This document shows, in pieces, positions 19,208 to 28,437 of a stretch of 64,000 nt of DNA (position 1 is the first letter of the stretch; the number at the start of each line of letters is the position of its first letter). The stretch is from Lentisphaeria bacterium (lineage in GTDB: Bacteria > Verrucomicrobiota > Lentisphaeria > Victivallales > Victivallaceae). Position numbers and translations under genes: made by a program. Location: NCBI GenBank assembly GCA_022768375.1, contig JALEMG010000009.1:1-64000 (forward strand). Direction: 5' to 3'. Under the pieces are notes generated by a model. The model was not told the origin of the DNA. It made no database searches and was given only the letters and a program-made list of their open reading frames with translations.

Positions 19208-19807
19208 GGCGGAATTCCGGCGCGAGGTCAATTCTTTGCGATAGTATTTCATGATGTTTTCGACGTACTGCCTCGTTCCCGGCCAAGTGATCCGGGGGAT
19301 GACCGCCCCGTCGGGATCGTCCGGCTTCCAGCGGGCGGCGTTCTTTTCCCCGGCGTTGTACTGGGCCAGCGCCAGTTCCGTGCCGTGGCGGTAGTCTTGC
19401 CAGCGGCGCATGGCGACGCTCAGATACCAGCAGCCGATTTCCAGATTCGTCTCCACCTCCGCCACCTGACGCCGGGAGGGGACCGGACGCCGGCACACGC
19501 GGGCCCACTCCTTCACCGCACCGGATGGAAGCAGTTGCATCAGCCCGATCTCGCCGTGGGAACCCGCCGCGTCAGCCCGGAATCCGCTCTCCTGCCGGAT
19601 CAGCGCCCGTACCAGCGCCACCGGCAGATGATGTCGGCGGGCGGCCGCCGCGATCTGAGCGTCGTAACGGGTGTCATCGATCCACAGCCGGTCCCAAGGT
19701 CCGCCGCAGCGGATCGCCGCCAGCAGCAGCAGCAGAATACCGCACGCCGCCGGGATCTGCCACCATGTCCGCGGAAGGCGGCGCAGTCTGGCGCGGCGCC
19801 GCTTCAA
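19199..19807 (-). CDS. Lytic transglycosylase (SLT domain), membrane-anchored
   Basis: The 202-aa protein has a basic start, one hydrophobic helix (IPAACGILLLLLAAI) and a lysozyme-like SLT domain. Landmarks are ALIRQESGF (catalytic Glu), GSHGEIGLMQLLPS and LALAQYNAGEKNAARW. It would cleave peptidoglycan to 1,6-anhydro-muropeptides in the periplasm. It overlaps the upstream hypothetical gene by 4 bp and belongs to the aspS operon. Confidence 0.85.
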   Translation of the reverse strand: MKRRRARLRRLPRTWWQIPAACGILLLLLAAIRCGGPWDRLWIDDTRYDAQIAAAARRHHLPVALVRALIRQESGFRADAAGSHGEIGLMQLLPSGAVKEWARVCRRPVPSRRQVAEVETNLEIGCWYLSVAMRRWQDYRHGTELALAQYNAGEKNAARWKPDDPDGAVIPRITWPGTRQYVENIMKYYRKELTSRRNSALQ

Positions 19808-20643
19808 ACCCGCTCCGCGTCGCGGATGTACCGCGCCAGTAAGTCGAAGTCGGAAAATTCAAACCGGAGTTTCGTTCCCTGCTGGAGGACTTTGATCCGG
19901 GAAACGATGTCCGCCGCCCCCTCCGGGGTCAGGCCGGCGTACTCCTGCAGCCACATGGAAAACGCCGTCAGCAGAGCAACCTGACCGAATGCGGCATGCA
20001 TCGGCTGGGCGAAGTCCGCTTCGCCGACCAGCAGCGGGCTGCCGCCGGATTTCCGCAGTTCGGCCTGAAAACTTTTGATGGAACGGAACGGCTCGCTCTT
20101 GATCCGGGGCGTGCCGCCGACCGCCAGCGGAGAACCGGCGGGCAGCATCCGGCGCACTTTCGCCGGAGCGCCGGAGCAGTCCGGCCGGCCGCCGTCGGTC
20201 GGGTCCGGCAGAATGAAAACGCCGACCCTCTGCGCCGGGACGAGAAAAAATCCGCCGTTCAGGTCTTTTCCCGCATTCCGGATCCGATACACCTCCTGCC
20301 CCGAAGTTCCCGCCTCCGCCGCCAGATACGGCTCCAGTTGATTCAGAATCCGCTGCCACGCCTCGTCCGATGCGGCTTCCAGCGCCGCCGTCACCCGGCG
20401 GACTTTGGCATCGGAGGCAAAAACGATCTCCCGGATGTCCTCCCGCGCAATGCCGCAGAGCGTCTCCGGCATCACCGCGGGGATCAGCGCCCGCAAACTC
20501 GGGTCGTTCCGCAGCGCCGCCGCGTCAATCCGCCCGGTCATCGCCGTGTAAGACGGCAGGACCGCCGTCAGATCGGCTCCGGCGGCGCTCCATATCAGCC
20601 ACAGCGCCGCCGCCAGCGGAAAGAACTTCCCGACGCTTCGCAT
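19804..20643 (-). CDS. Exported protein of unknown function
   Basis: The 279-aa product begins with a signal peptide ([23 protein letters not shown]). The rest is soluble and rich in Ala and Pro, with no motif I recognise; segments such as IDAAALRNDPSLRALIPAVMPETLCGI recall PVC-type exported proteins that measure or bind other envelope factors. Its start overlaps the aspS stop by one base and its stop overlaps the transglycosylase start, so translation of the three is coupled. Function is not assigned. Confidence 0.6.
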   Translation of the reverse strand: MRSVGKFFPLAAALWLIWSAAGADLTAVLPSYTAMTGRIDAAALRNDPSLRALIPAVMPETLCGIAREDIREIVFASDAKVRRVTAALEAASDEAWQRILNQLEPYLAAEAGTSGQEVYRIRNAGKDLNGGFFLVPAQRVGVFILPDPTDGGRPDCSGAPAKVRRMLPAGSPLAVGGTPRIKSEPFRSIKSFQAELRKSGGSPLLVGEADFAQPMHAAFGQVALLTAFSMWLQEYAGLTPEGAADIVSRIKVLQQGTKLRFEFSDFDLLARYIRDAERV

Positions 20644-22442
20644 CAGGCGTTCTCCGCCGGGGTTTCGGCCTTTTCCGCCTTTTTCGGCAGTTTGACCTCG
20701 ATGTGCAGTTCCCGCAACTGTTTGATGCCGACTTCGCTCGGGGCATTCATCATCAGGTCCTCGGCCTGCTGGTTGAAGGGGAAGGCGATCACCTCCCGGA
20801 TATTCGGTTCATCGGCCAGCAGCATGACGAACCGGTCCACCCCCGGAGCGATGCCGCCGTGGGGCGGCGCACCGAGTTTGAAGGCGCTGATCATGCCGCC
20901 GAACTTTCGGTCCACCGTCTCCCGCTCGTATCCGGCGATCTCGAACGCCCGGTACATGATGTCCGGCCGATGGTTGCGGATGGCGCCGCTGGACAGCTCG
21001 ATCCCGTTGCAGACGATGTCGTACTGCCACGCCAGGATCTCCAGCGGATTTCTGGTGTTGAGCGCTTCCAGCCCGCCCTGCGGCATGGAGAAGGGATTGT
21101 GGGAGAAAATGATCTCTCCGGTCTCCTCATCCTCCTCGAACATCGGGAAGTCCACGATCCAGCAGAACTTGAATTCGTTTCCATCAATGAGGTCCAGCCT
21201 CCGGCCCAGTTCGGGAATGACCGCACCGCCGATTTTGGAGGCGATCTTTTCCTTGTCCGCGAGAAAGAACAGCGCGTCGCCGTCCTCGATCTTCCCGGCG
21301 GCCTTGAGCCCGTCGATCACCTCCCGGGAAAGGAACTTGACGATGGGGCTTTTTTCCGTCCCCTCGGTCCAGATGATGTAGGCCATGCCTTTGGCGCCGT
21401 TCTCCTGCGCAAAGGCGATCATGTCGTCGAAAAACTTGCGGGGTCTGCCCGCCACCTTCGGGGCCTTGATCGCCCGGACCACCCCGCCATTGGCCACCGT
21501 GGAGGCGAACGCCTTAAACTCACTGTCGCGGAAAAACTCCGAAACGTCGATCATCTCCAGCGGGTTGCGCAGATCCGGCTTGTCCGAACCGAACCGGCGC
21601 ATCGCTTCCCGGTAGGGGATGCGGGGGAAGGCCCCAGTGCTGTATTTTTTGGTGGAGAACTTTTTGAGGATGTCCTGAATCAGCCCCTCGACCACGGCGA
21701 AAATCTCGTCCTGCTCCACAAAACTCATCTCGATGTCCAACTGATAGAACTCCCCGGGGCTCCGGTCCGCCCGCGCGTCCTCGTCCCGGAAGCACGGCGC
21801 GATTTGGAAGTACCGGTCGAATCCGGAGACCATCAGCAGTTGCTTGAACTGTTGCGGCGCCTGCGGCAGCGCGTAGAACTTGCCCGGATGCAGACGGGAG
21901 GGCACCAGATAATCCCGGGCGCCCTCCGGACTGCTGGCGGTGAGGATCGGGGTCTGAAACTCGGTGAATCCGGCATTCTGCATGTAGGCCCGCATCGCGG
22001 CGATGACCCGGCTGCGCAGGATGATGTTCTGATGGAGTTTCTCCTTGCGAAGATCGAGGAAGCGGTACTTCAGCCGCATCGTCTCGGGCGCGCTGTCGTC
22101 CTTGGCCACCTGAAAAGGCAGGACCTCCGCCTCGCCCAGCATCTCCATGCCGGTGGCGACGACCTCGATCTCCCCGGTGGCCAGTTTCGGATTGACCGTC
22201 GCCTCGGAACGCTCGACCACCTTGCCGTCGAACTGCACCACGCTCTCCACCCGCCACTTGTCCAGCGCCTGATAGAAATCCCGCTCCGGGTCGATGACGA
22301 TCTGGGTCAGTCCGTAATTGTCCCGAAGGTCGATGAAAATGACGCCGCCGTGGTCGCGGACGCTGTGAATCCACCCGGAAACCCGGACTTGTTTGCCGGC
22401 GTCCGCTTTGCGCAGTTCGCCGCAGGTGTGAGTACGGTACAT
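20643..22442 (-). CDS. aspS: Aspartyl-tRNA synthetase
   Basis: The 599-aa protein is a bacterial-type AspRS. The OB-fold anticodon-binding domain ([23 protein letters not shown]) is followed by class II motif 2 ([24 protein letters not shown]), the GAD insertion, and motif 3 ([27 protein letters not shown]). ATG at 22442 follows AAAGGA; the 20 extra upstream codons are not conserved-looking. Whether it is discriminating or also charges tRNA-Asn cannot be told here. Head of an operon with two envelope genes. Confidence 0.95.
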   Translation of the reverse strand: MYRTHTCGELRKADAGKQVRVSGWIHSVRDHGGVIFIDLRDNYGLTQIVIDPERDFYQALDKWRVESVVQFDGKVVERSEATVNPKLATGEIEVVATGMEMLGEAEVLPFQVAKDDSAPETMRLKYRFLDLRKEKLHQNIILRSRVIAAMRAYMQNAGFTEFQTPILTASSPEGARDYLVPSRLHPGKFYALPQAPQQFKQLLMVSGFDRYFQIAPCFRDEDARADRSPGEFYQLDIEMSFVEQDEIFAVVEGLIQDILKKFSTKKYSTGAFPRIPYREAMRRFGSDKPDLRNPLEMIDVSEFFRDSEFKAFASTVANGGVVRAIKAPKVAGRPRKFFDDMIAFAQENGAKGMAYIIWTEGTEKSPIVKFLSREVIDGLKAAGKIEDGDALFFLADKEKIASKIGGAVIPELGRRLDLIDGNEFKFCWIVDFPMFEEDEETGEIIFSHNPFSMPQGGLEALNTRNPLEILAWQYDIVCNGIELSSGAIRNHRPDIMYRAFEIAGYERETVDRKFGGMISAFKLGAPPHGGIAPGVDRFVMLLADEPNIREVIAFPFNQQAEDLMMNAPSEVGIKQLRELHIEVKLPKKAEKAETPAENA

Positions 22443-22492
22443 TTTGCAGTCCTTTGCTCGATTGAAGTTGTTTCGTGCGACAGAGTTTCCAT

Positions 22493-22521
22493 AATATAGC
22501 ACCGCTTTCCGGATTTTTCCA
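22493..22521 (-). promoter_or_regulatory. Promoter of the aspS operon
   Basis: Minus strand TGGAAA (22516-22521), 17 bp, TATATT (22493-22498), TGC before the -10. Confidence 0.65.
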
Positions 22522-22550
22522 TCGCGGGACGGTGTGTTGCGCCAAATCCG

Positions 22551-22571
22551 AAAAAAATCACCCTCCGGCGA
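22551..22571 (-). terminator. Terminator after the flavodoxin-like gene
   Basis: Minus strand TCGCC-GGAG-GGTGA followed by seven T, directly after the TGA stop. Confidence 0.75.
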
Positions 22572-22572
22572 T

Positions 22573-23211
22573 TCAGCGGACGAAATTGGTGAATGCGTCC
22601 GTCCGTATCTCCGGCATCGGGATCCCGGCGTCGCGCCCGGCCCGGAGGCACTTCATCAGCCAGACCATGTTGCGGGCGAGATTCTCCAGCGTCTGCACAC
22701 CTTCCGCATCTTTCGGCACATCCTCTTTCGTCAGCGCGTGAAAATCATTCCAGTAGGTGCTGCCGACCGCGATCATATTGGAGATGCCGAAATATTTGTT
22801 CATCCCGTCGTATGAAGCGGAGCATCCGCCCCGCCGCGCCACCACGATCGACGCGGCGGGCTTGTGATGAAATCCCCCGCGGCCGTCATCCGACCGACTG
22901 CTGAAAAACAGTCGGTCGAGGAAACTCAGCACCCGCCCGGACGGATGGGCATAGTAGACCGGAGTGCCGAAAACGAAACCGTCCGCGCCCCGCGCCTTGC
23001 GGGCAAATTCGTTGACCGCGTCGTCGTCGAAAACACACCGCCCGAGTTCGGAACATCTGCCGCAGGCAATGCAGTCCCGCACCGGCCGGCCGCCGATGCT
23101 GACAATCTCCGTGTCCACGCCCTCTCCGGCGAAAATCTCCGCCATGATGTCCAGCCCCGCTTTCGTGGAGCCGTCGGCATTCCAACTTCCGTTGAGCATC
23201 AGTACGTTCAT
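22573..23211 (-). CDS. Flavodoxin-like NAD(P)H-dependent FMN reductase
   Basis: The 212-aa protein starts [21 protein letters not shown], an FMN phosphate-binding loop of the NADPH-dependent FMN reductase family. [13 protein letters not shown] is the multi-cysteine segment seen in iron-sulphur flavoprotein-like members, but only part of a cluster motif is present. [12 protein letters not shown] is the second flavin loop. It would be a cytoplasmic flavin-linked oxidoreductase of unknown substrate. ATG follows GGAGGA; monocistronic, with its own promoter and terminator. Confidence 0.8.
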   Translation of the reverse strand: MNVLMLNGSWNADGSTKAGLDIMAEIFAGEGVDTEIVSIGGRPVRDCIACGRCSELGRCVFDDDAVNEFARKARGADGFVFGTPVYYAHPSGRVLSFLDRLFFSSRSDDGRGGFHHKPAASIVVARRGGCSASYDGMNKYFGISNMIAVGSTYWNDFHALTKEDVPKDAEGVQTLENLARNMVWLMKCLRAGRDAGIPMPEIRTDAFTNFVR

Positions 23212-23265
23212 GTCCTCCTCCGTGTTTGATTCGCGCTCGATTGATTCGGGAAATCCTCGCCCGAC

Positions 23266-23294
23266 AATATAATCACGCCCGGAGGAAAAATCAA
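23266..23294 (-). promoter_or_regulatory. Promoter of the flavodoxin-like gene
   Basis: Minus strand TTGATT (23289-23294), 17 bp, TATATT (23266-23271): the same two hexamers and spacing as inside the CRISPR repeat. Confidence 0.7.
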
Positions 23295-23386
23295 GCCGCC
23301 CCGTCGCGAAAAAAACCTGTTTTCCGCCGACGGGACGGCCGGGCGAAACCGACGGACGAAGTGTCCTCCCGGGAAACCCTTCCGGG

Positions 23387-24250
23387 TCAGGCCTTCCCCG
23401 CGCTGCCGAAAAACCGGATCTTGCGCCGGATGACCTCCCGCATCGCCGCATCGGGATTCTTTCTCAGCACCGCGGGCCACGCCGCCATGTGGGGCGACCG
23501 CTTCAACGCCTCCAGCATGGCGCGATTCCACGCGCTGAGCAGTTCGGAGTAAATATTGACCTTGCTGATGCCGTGCGCGATCGCCCGCGCCATCTGATCG
23601 TCCGGGGTGCCGGAACCGCCGTGAAGAACCAGCGGAATGTCGGAAGCATTGCGGATCTCATCCAGCCGTTCGATGTCCAATTCCGGCGCTTTGATGTAAA
23701 CGCCATGCGCCGTACCGATGGAAACGGCGAGGGCATCGACCCCGGTCCGGTCGACGAATTCGGCGACTTTTTCCGGTTCCGTGAGCATGTCCGGACCGGA
23801 TTCCCCGCCCTCCCCGGAACCGACCCAGCCGTTTCCGACATGTCCGAGTTCCGCCTCCACGGTAATGCCGCGATCCCGCACCGCGTCGACCACCTCCCGG
23901 GAACGGCGGATGTTTTCTTCAAACGGAGCGGCGGAAGCGTCCAGCATCACCGACGAAAAACCGATCTCTGCGGCCCGCTTCACCTGCGCCGGGGTATTGG
24001 CGTGGTCCAGATGAATGCAGATCGGGACCGCCGACCGTTCCGCCGCCAGTTTGGCGAGCGCGAACCAGTATTCCAGCCGGGAACCTTCCAGATCCGGCGC
24101 CAGCGCGCCGAGGATGACCGGCGCGCGCAGCGCTTCGGCCTCCTCCGCGACGGCACGGACCATTTCCAGATCGGAGACGTCAAACATGCCCACGGCATAC
24201 CGCCCGCGCGAAGCGGCCCGGAGCATTTCCTTCAGATTGACCAGCGCCAT
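23387..24250 (-). CDS. Class II ketose-bisphosphate aldolase family protein
   Basis: The 287-aa protein shows the zinc aldolase pattern of FbaA/GatY/KbaY: ICIHLDHANTPAQVKRAAEIGFSSVMLDAS (Asp and His ligands), VEAELGHVGN (Glu), SIGTAHGVY (His), LVLHGGSGTP (His and phosphate-binding Gly), and ISKVNIYSEL. It cleaves a ketose 1-phosphate or 1,6-bisphosphate to DHAP plus an aldehyde. The gene starts 3 nt after the stop of the dehydrogenase and is under a DeoR regulator, so a dedicated sugar or polyol catabolic aldolase is more likely than the glycolytic one. Specificity is not visible. Confidence 0.85.
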   Translation of the reverse strand: MALVNLKEMLRAASRGRYAVGMFDVSDLEMVRAVAEEAEALRAPVILGALAPDLEGSRLEYWFALAKLAAERSAVPICIHLDHANTPAQVKRAAEIGFSSVMLDASAAPFEENIRRSREVVDAVRDRGITVEAELGHVGNGWVGSGEGGESGPDMLTEPEKVAEFVDRTGVDALAVSIGTAHGVYIKAPELDIERLDEIRNASDIPLVLHGGSGTPDDQMARAIAHGISKVNIYSELLSAWNRAMLEALKRSPHMAAWPAVLRKNPDAAMREVIRRKIRFFGSAGKA

Positions 24251-24253
24251 TTT

Positions 24254-25525
24254 TTACTCCTTGTCCCAGGTTACGTTGAAATGATCCAGCAAAATCCGTT
24301 CGGCCTCCCGGTTCCAGAGCCCCCCGTGGGCTTCGCAGCATTCCGCGAGACGGGCAAACAGCGGATCGGATTTCTTTGCGGCGAAATCCGCCACCGCGGT
24401 CAAAGGACAGCGAATCCCGGGATAAATGATCTTCTTGCCTCCGGGGATCAGGGGCAAGCGCATGGTGGTGTCGATAGCGGCGTCCAGACCGCCGATATGG
24501 GTGATCATGACTTCCGGATGAATCCGCCCCTGCTCCATCAACTGCAGCGCCGTCCGCAAATCGCCGACGGTGCCGCCGGAGGTGCCGGTCACATGGGTCG
24601 AAGCATAATGGACGTTGTAAAAATTGAATCCGGCGGAGAAATTCCTGTCCATCGGACCGGCGAAAAAGTTCAGACACCCGTCTTTGGCAAGGACCCGGTC
24701 GGCAAGTTCCACCGCCTCCCTGACCGGCGCCATGCAGAGAATGTCGTCATATCCCCGGCCGTCGGCAAGGTCCATCAGCATCCGGCCGGCATCCCCGGAC
24801 GAAGTATTGACAAACTTCAGCACAACCCCGTTCTCCTCCGCCTTGCGCGGGGAAAAAATCTTTTCCGCCCGGGCCAGACGTTCCGGGTTGATATCCGTGA
24901 CGACCAGTTTTGCCGGTCTGCGATCTCCCCCGTTCAGCACGTAGTCGATCGCGCCCAGTCCCATCGGACCGGTGCCGCCGATGATCGCCATCCGTCCGCG
25001 CTCCGCGATCCCCATTTCATGGGTGTATTCCTCTTTGCCGCTGTGATAAAACGCCCGGAATCCGCCGATAATGCAACTCATGGGCTCCGCAAGGCTTCCC
25101 TTGAAAAAGGCGTCTCCCGTGTACGGCAGAATGCACCCGTGCGCAATGATCTCATTCGGGATGATCACCAGTTCGGCATCGCCTCCGACGGACCCGAAGG
25201 AGTAGCCGATGGTATCGTCCCCCGCCGCCGGGTCCACGACCGGCTGGACGGCAAACCGGTCGCCGCGGTGAAACCGCCCCGCCCACTTCTTCCCGACCTT
25301 CAGGACGACTCCGCACAGTTCGTGCCCGATGATCACCGGGTGTTCCGCGACATCGTCCGGAACCCTCTTGTGCGCGGCCCCCTGTTCCACGGTTTTGTAA
25401 GTGGACATGCATACGCTGTCCGAAACGATCCCGGCCAAAATGCCGTCATCGGGAAGTTCCGGCAATTCAAACGTTTCCAAACGCAGATCGCGTTTCCCGT
25501 ACAATCGTACCGCAGTGGTCTTCAC
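24254..25525 (-). CDS. Zinc-binding medium-chain dehydrogenase (L-sorbose 1-phosphate reductase-like)
   Basis: The 423-aa protein is longer than usual MDRs (about 350 aa) and resembles the SorE/L-sorbose-1-phosphate reductase group. It has VIIGHELCGVVLKVGKKW (GHE motif), RFHRGDRFAVQPV, and a Rossmann GGTGPMGLGAIDYVLNG. The structural-zinc Cys cluster of ADHs is missing. It would oxidise or reduce a sugar phosphate or polyol with NAD(P). First gene of the dehydrogenase-aldolase operon, divergent from a DeoR regulator. Exact substrate unknown. Confidence 0.75.
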   Translation of the reverse strand: MKTTAVRLYGKRDLRLETFELPELPDDGILAGIVSDSVCMSTYKTVEQGAAHKRVPDDVAEHPVIIGHELCGVVLKVGKKWAGRFHRGDRFAVQPVVDPAAGDDTIGYSFGSVGGDAELVIIPNEIIAHGCILPYTGDAFFKGSLAEPMSCIIGGFRAFYHSGKEEYTHEMGIAERGRMAIIGGTGPMGLGAIDYVLNGGDRRPAKLVVTDINPERLARAEKIFSPRKAEENGVVLKFVNTSSGDAGRMLMDLADGRGYDDILCMAPVREAVELADRVLAKDGCLNFFAGPMDRNFSAGFNFYNVHYASTHVTGTSGGTVGDLRTALQLMEQGRIHPEVMITHIGGLDAAIDTTMRLPLIPGGKKIIYPGIRCPLTAVADFAAKKSDPLFARLAECCEAHGGLWNREAERILLDHFNVTWDKE

Positions 25526-25601
25526 TCCGCTCCTCCATATCCGTTTGTCATTGGCGCCGGCACAGGGTCTTGAATTTTCCGTCCCTCCGGCATTGAGTCA
25601 T

Positions 25602-25629
25602 AATATAATCATTTTCGCGGCAAAAACAA
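25602..25629 (-). promoter_or_regulatory. Promoter of the dehydrogenase-aldolase operon
   Basis: Minus strand TTGTTT (25624-25629), 16 bp, TATATT (25602-25607). Confidence 0.55.
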
Positions 25630-25646
25630 TCACGGATGCCGCAAAA

Positions 25647-25673
25647 CGATCATTATCCGGCGATTCGATCATT
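25647..25673. promoter_or_regulatory. Putative DeoR operator: direct repeat CGATCATT
   Basis: CGATCATT occurs at 25647-25654 and 25666-25673, 19 bp apart, between the two divergent promoters. Direct repeats are usual for DeoR-family operators. Confidence 0.4.
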
Positions 25674-25680
25674 TTTTTGA

Positions 25681-25709
25681 TTGAAAACGGGGACCCGATG
25701 TGCTACATT
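25681..25709 (+). promoter_or_regulatory. Promoter of the DeoR regulator gene
   Basis: TTGAAA (25681-25686), 17 bp, TACATT (25704-25709), TGC before the -10. Confidence 0.7.
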
Positions 25710-25736
25710 ATCCCCGGTCATCACGGAGGAAGAAAC

Positions 25737-26537
25737 ATGGGCATTGCCGCCAGACGGAAACGGATTCAGGAATACCTCTCCGAACATGAAATGCTGACCG
25801 TTGACAATGCGGTCCGGCTGTTGCATGCGAGTCCGGCGACCATCCGCCGGGATTTTGCCGACATCGCGCTGGACGGCGGCGTCGCCCGCGTCCGCGGGGG
25901 GATCCGCCGGATTTTGAACCGGCAGGATGAATTGATCCCCTTCATCCTGAGGGAAAAATGGTACTCCTCGGAAAAACGCTGCCTTGCCTGGAGCGTCCAT
26001 GAATACCTCAAAACAGCCGGCTCCATTTTTGTCGACGGCGGCACCACCACGGCGCATCTCGGCATCTTTCTCCGGAATCCGGAACAGGTGGTCATCACCA
26101 ACTCCCTTTCGCTCTGCAACATCATCGCGGAGTTGTTTCCCTCGGGCGGCGGGCCGGAAGTCCGGATCACGGGCGGCCGCTTCCACCCGGAAAGCGGTCT
26201 TTTTCTCGGTCCTCAGGCGGAAACTTCCGTCGCGGCCTATCATGCGGAAGCAACGGTCCTTTCCGCCCGGGGCGTCACCCCGTCGGGCATCTACAATCAC
26301 AATGAGTTGATCGCGGGGATCAATCGCCGCATGATCGAACATTCCGACCGCGTGATCCTGGTCGCAGACCACAGCAAGATCGGGGTCAGCGCCATGAACC
26401 GCGTCTGTTCCCTGCGTCAAATCGAAGCGCTTTTTACCGTGGAAACGGAAGAAAACCGCAATGTTCTGGCGGAAATCCGCGCCGCCGGCGTCAAAGTTTT
26501 CAGCGATCCGCTTTCGATATCGCGGGATCGTCCCTGA
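25737..26537 (+). CDS. DeoR-family transcriptional regulator
   Basis: The 266-aa protein begins with a winged HTH (RRKRIQEYLSEHEMLTVDNAVRLL, then SPATIRRDFADIALDGGVARVRGGI). The C-terminal sugar-phosphate sensor domain contains SIFVDGGTTTAHL, VVITNSL, and VILVADHSKIG, all family hallmarks. ATG follows GGAGGA. Such repressors are released by a phosphorylated intermediate of the pathway they control. The divergent dehydrogenase-aldolase operon is the natural target. Confidence 0.9.
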   Translation: MGIAARRKRIQEYLSEHEMLTVDNAVRLLHASPATIRRDFADIALDGGVARVRGGIRRILNRQDELIPFILREKWYSSEKRCLAWSVHEYLKTAGSIFVDGGTTTAHLGIFLRNPEQVVITNSLSLCNIIAELFPSGGGPEVRITGGRFHPESGLFLGPQAETSVAAYHAEATVLSARGVTPSGIYNHNELIAGINRRMIEHSDRVILVADHSKIGVSAMNRVCSLRQIEALFTVETEENRNVLAEIRAAGVKVFSDPLSISRDRP

Positions 26538-26551
26538 GGCCCGGCGCAATT

Positions 26552-27529
26552 TCAGCGCGCTTCTTCGTCCATCTCCAGCAATGCCCGGGCGACGGATTCC
26601 GCCAGTTTGCCCGCCGCTTTCTGAATCGCCATCTTGCCCGCAATGACGGGCGCGGAGTCCATGGCTCCCGCGTACGCGCTGTCGGCGAAGCGGATCGCGG
26701 AGGTCCGAGTGGAGATCACCTTGACTTCGACCCGGGCACGGGCGGTACTGAAACCGCCGAAACGGTCGCCGTTTTCGGCGATCGCCTCCCCGTAGATCAA
26801 AAAATCGGCATTCTGTTCCCGGGCGAGGTCCAGCAGGGAATTGCGCCCGCCCAGAAGTTTCCGAAGGGCCCCGGGCTCTCCGGCAGTGATCCGACCGGGC
26901 AGTTGTTTGACCGGGAATTTCCACCGCAGCAGTACCCCGGTCAGCATGTTTTCCGCCGCGGGATCCAGCACGGATTCGCTGAAAATGTGCATCTCCGGGA
27001 GAAAGACCACCACCGTCGGACGCTTCCGGTCCGGCGCCGGGACCCCGGTTTCCGCCGCGGGCGAAACACGCTCCTGCCCCCGCTCCTTCAGCAGGGCCAG
27101 GATCGCCGCGACCGTTTGCCTGCCGACCTCCTCGGACTTCCCGGATGCGGCGGTAAGATAATTCATTCTGACCACCCCGCTTTTGACGGAAATCGTTTTG
27201 ACGAATATCCGCAATTTATCTTTTTCGGAACGGATGGAACCGGACACCAGGTAATCCGCCCCCGGCAGGGGGCCGATTTTTTCGACCTCGCCGGATTCCG
27301 CCATGCCGTCGGCACGCATGGCCTTTTCGCGCAACAGCCGGTCCAACTGCTCCCGACTGACGGTCCTGATCCCGTCGGCACAGGAAAGTTCCGCCGCGAT
27401 CATGTCGTTGAGGACCTCCACGTCGGGAACCCCGGCATCCGACTTGAACGGCTGAAAAATCACAACGACATCGGCGCCGTACACGAATCCCGCCGCCGCC
27501 AGCACGAGAAGACAGAACAATCGTTTCAT
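26552..27529 (-). CDS. Exported CsgG/LpoB-like protein
   Basis: The 325-aa protein starts MKRLFCLLVLAAAGFVYGA, a signal peptide without a lipobox. Residues about 20-140 follow the TolB-N/CsgG/FlgO plan: VVVIFQPFKS, DMIAAELSCADGIRTVSREQLDRLL, PGADYLVSGSIRSEKDKLRIFVKTISVKSG. A second copy of the fold may occupy the C-terminal half (FPVKQLP, DFLIYGEAIAENGDRFGGFS). In known members this domain nucleates outer-membrane or periplasmic complexes. It is the last of three genes with a shared envelope character. ATG at 27529 has GAGGGA upstream. Confidence 0.65.
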   Translation of the reverse strand: MKRLFCLLVLAAAGFVYGADVVVIFQPFKSDAGVPDVEVLNDMIAAELSCADGIRTVSREQLDRLLREKAMRADGMAESGEVEKIGPLPGADYLVSGSIRSEKDKLRIFVKTISVKSGVVRMNYLTAASGKSEEVGRQTVAAILALLKERGQERVSPAAETGVPAPDRKRPTVVVFLPEMHIFSESVLDPAAENMLTGVLLRWKFPVKQLPGRITAGEPGALRKLLGGRNSLLDLAREQNADFLIYGEAIAENGDRFGGFSTARARVEVKVISTRTSAIRFADSAYAGAMDSAPVIAGKMAIQKAAGKLAESVARALLEMDEEAR

Positions 27530-27540
27530 GACATGATCCC

Positions 27541-28437
27541 TCATTTTTTCCGATTCGGCTTCGCCTTGTTGAATTCCTCCAGCATGCGGACAAACCGCTG
27601 ACGCTGACGGTTACGCAAATTCTTGTCTTTCGCGGCTTTTTCCAACAGCGGTCCGATCTTCATGGGTTCGTTGGTGCCCCGGGCGTAAAGGGAAAGCAGT
27701 TCGTTATAGCCCGCATCCTGAAAGTCCGGATGCGTTGCCAGCGCCAGAGCCTCTCGGTAATCCTTCTCCGCGGGGCGGAACTGCCTCAGCGCCATATAAC
27801 AGCGGGCGCGGCTCAACAAAAAGAACTGCCGGTCCTCCTCGTCGAGTTCCTTGTACGCCAACGCCTCGTCGAGCATGGCCAGCGCCGTCCGGGGATCCCG
27901 TTTCCCCCACAGCGTTGCGACAGCCGCATTGCCGAGAGCCACCGCGCGGGCGGCGGGAGCCGGATTTTTCATCGCCAGAATTTCCTCCGACGCGTGATCC
28001 CACGCTCCGCCGCACCGGACGGCGATCTTGAGGAAAAGACTGCGGTCATACTCCGACAGTCCCTCCTTTTTCGTTCCGAATCGGATGGCCTTGTTTCGCC
28101 GTTCCTCCCCGGTGCGTTCGGCAATGAATTCGATCAGCGTCCGCATCTGCTCCGGCGGGAGTTCCTCCTCGTAGAGCAGCGATTCCGCGGCCCCGACCGC
28201 GTTGCCGTTCCGAACTTTCTTCAGACTTTCCCAGCAGCCGAATTTCGCCCGGATCCGCTGTTCGGCGGATTTCGTTTCCAGCACGGCGTCCTCGTACGCC
28301 GCCGCCGCGTCCTTGAATTTTTTCTCCCGGAAAAGTTTGTCCGCCCGGGCCGTCAGGTCCTCGTACGCCCCGGCCCGCAACAGGATGGGACCGCACCAGA
28401 CGAGAAGGAAGACCCAAACCGCTTTCTTCATCTTCAC
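27541..28437 (-). CDS. Exported TPR-like repeat protein
   Basis: The 298-aa protein has a signal peptide (KKAVWVFLLVWCGPILLRAGA) followed by helical repeats: AYEDLTARADKLFREKKFKDAAAAYEDAVLE and FFLLSRARCYMALRQFRPAEKDYREALALA are TPR-like, with the Tyr/Ala/Pro spacing of tetratricopeptides. It probably acts as a periplasmic scaffold. Its start overlaps the 810-aa gene's stop by 4 bp, and its own stop is 11 bp before the CsgG-like gene's start. Confidence 0.65.
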   Translation of the reverse strand: MKMKKAVWVFLLVWCGPILLRAGAYEDLTARADKLFREKKFKDAAAAYEDAVLETKSAEQRIRAKFGCWESLKKVRNGNAVGAAESLLYEEELPPEQMRTLIEFIAERTGEERRNKAIRFGTKKEGLSEYDRSLFLKIAVRCGGAWDHASEEILAMKNPAPAARAVALGNAAVATLWGKRDPRTALAMLDEALAYKELDEEDRQFFLLSRARCYMALRQFRPAEKDYREALALATHPDFQDAGYNELLSLYARGTNEPMKIGPLLEKAAKDKNLRNRQRQRFVRMLEEFNKAKPNRKK

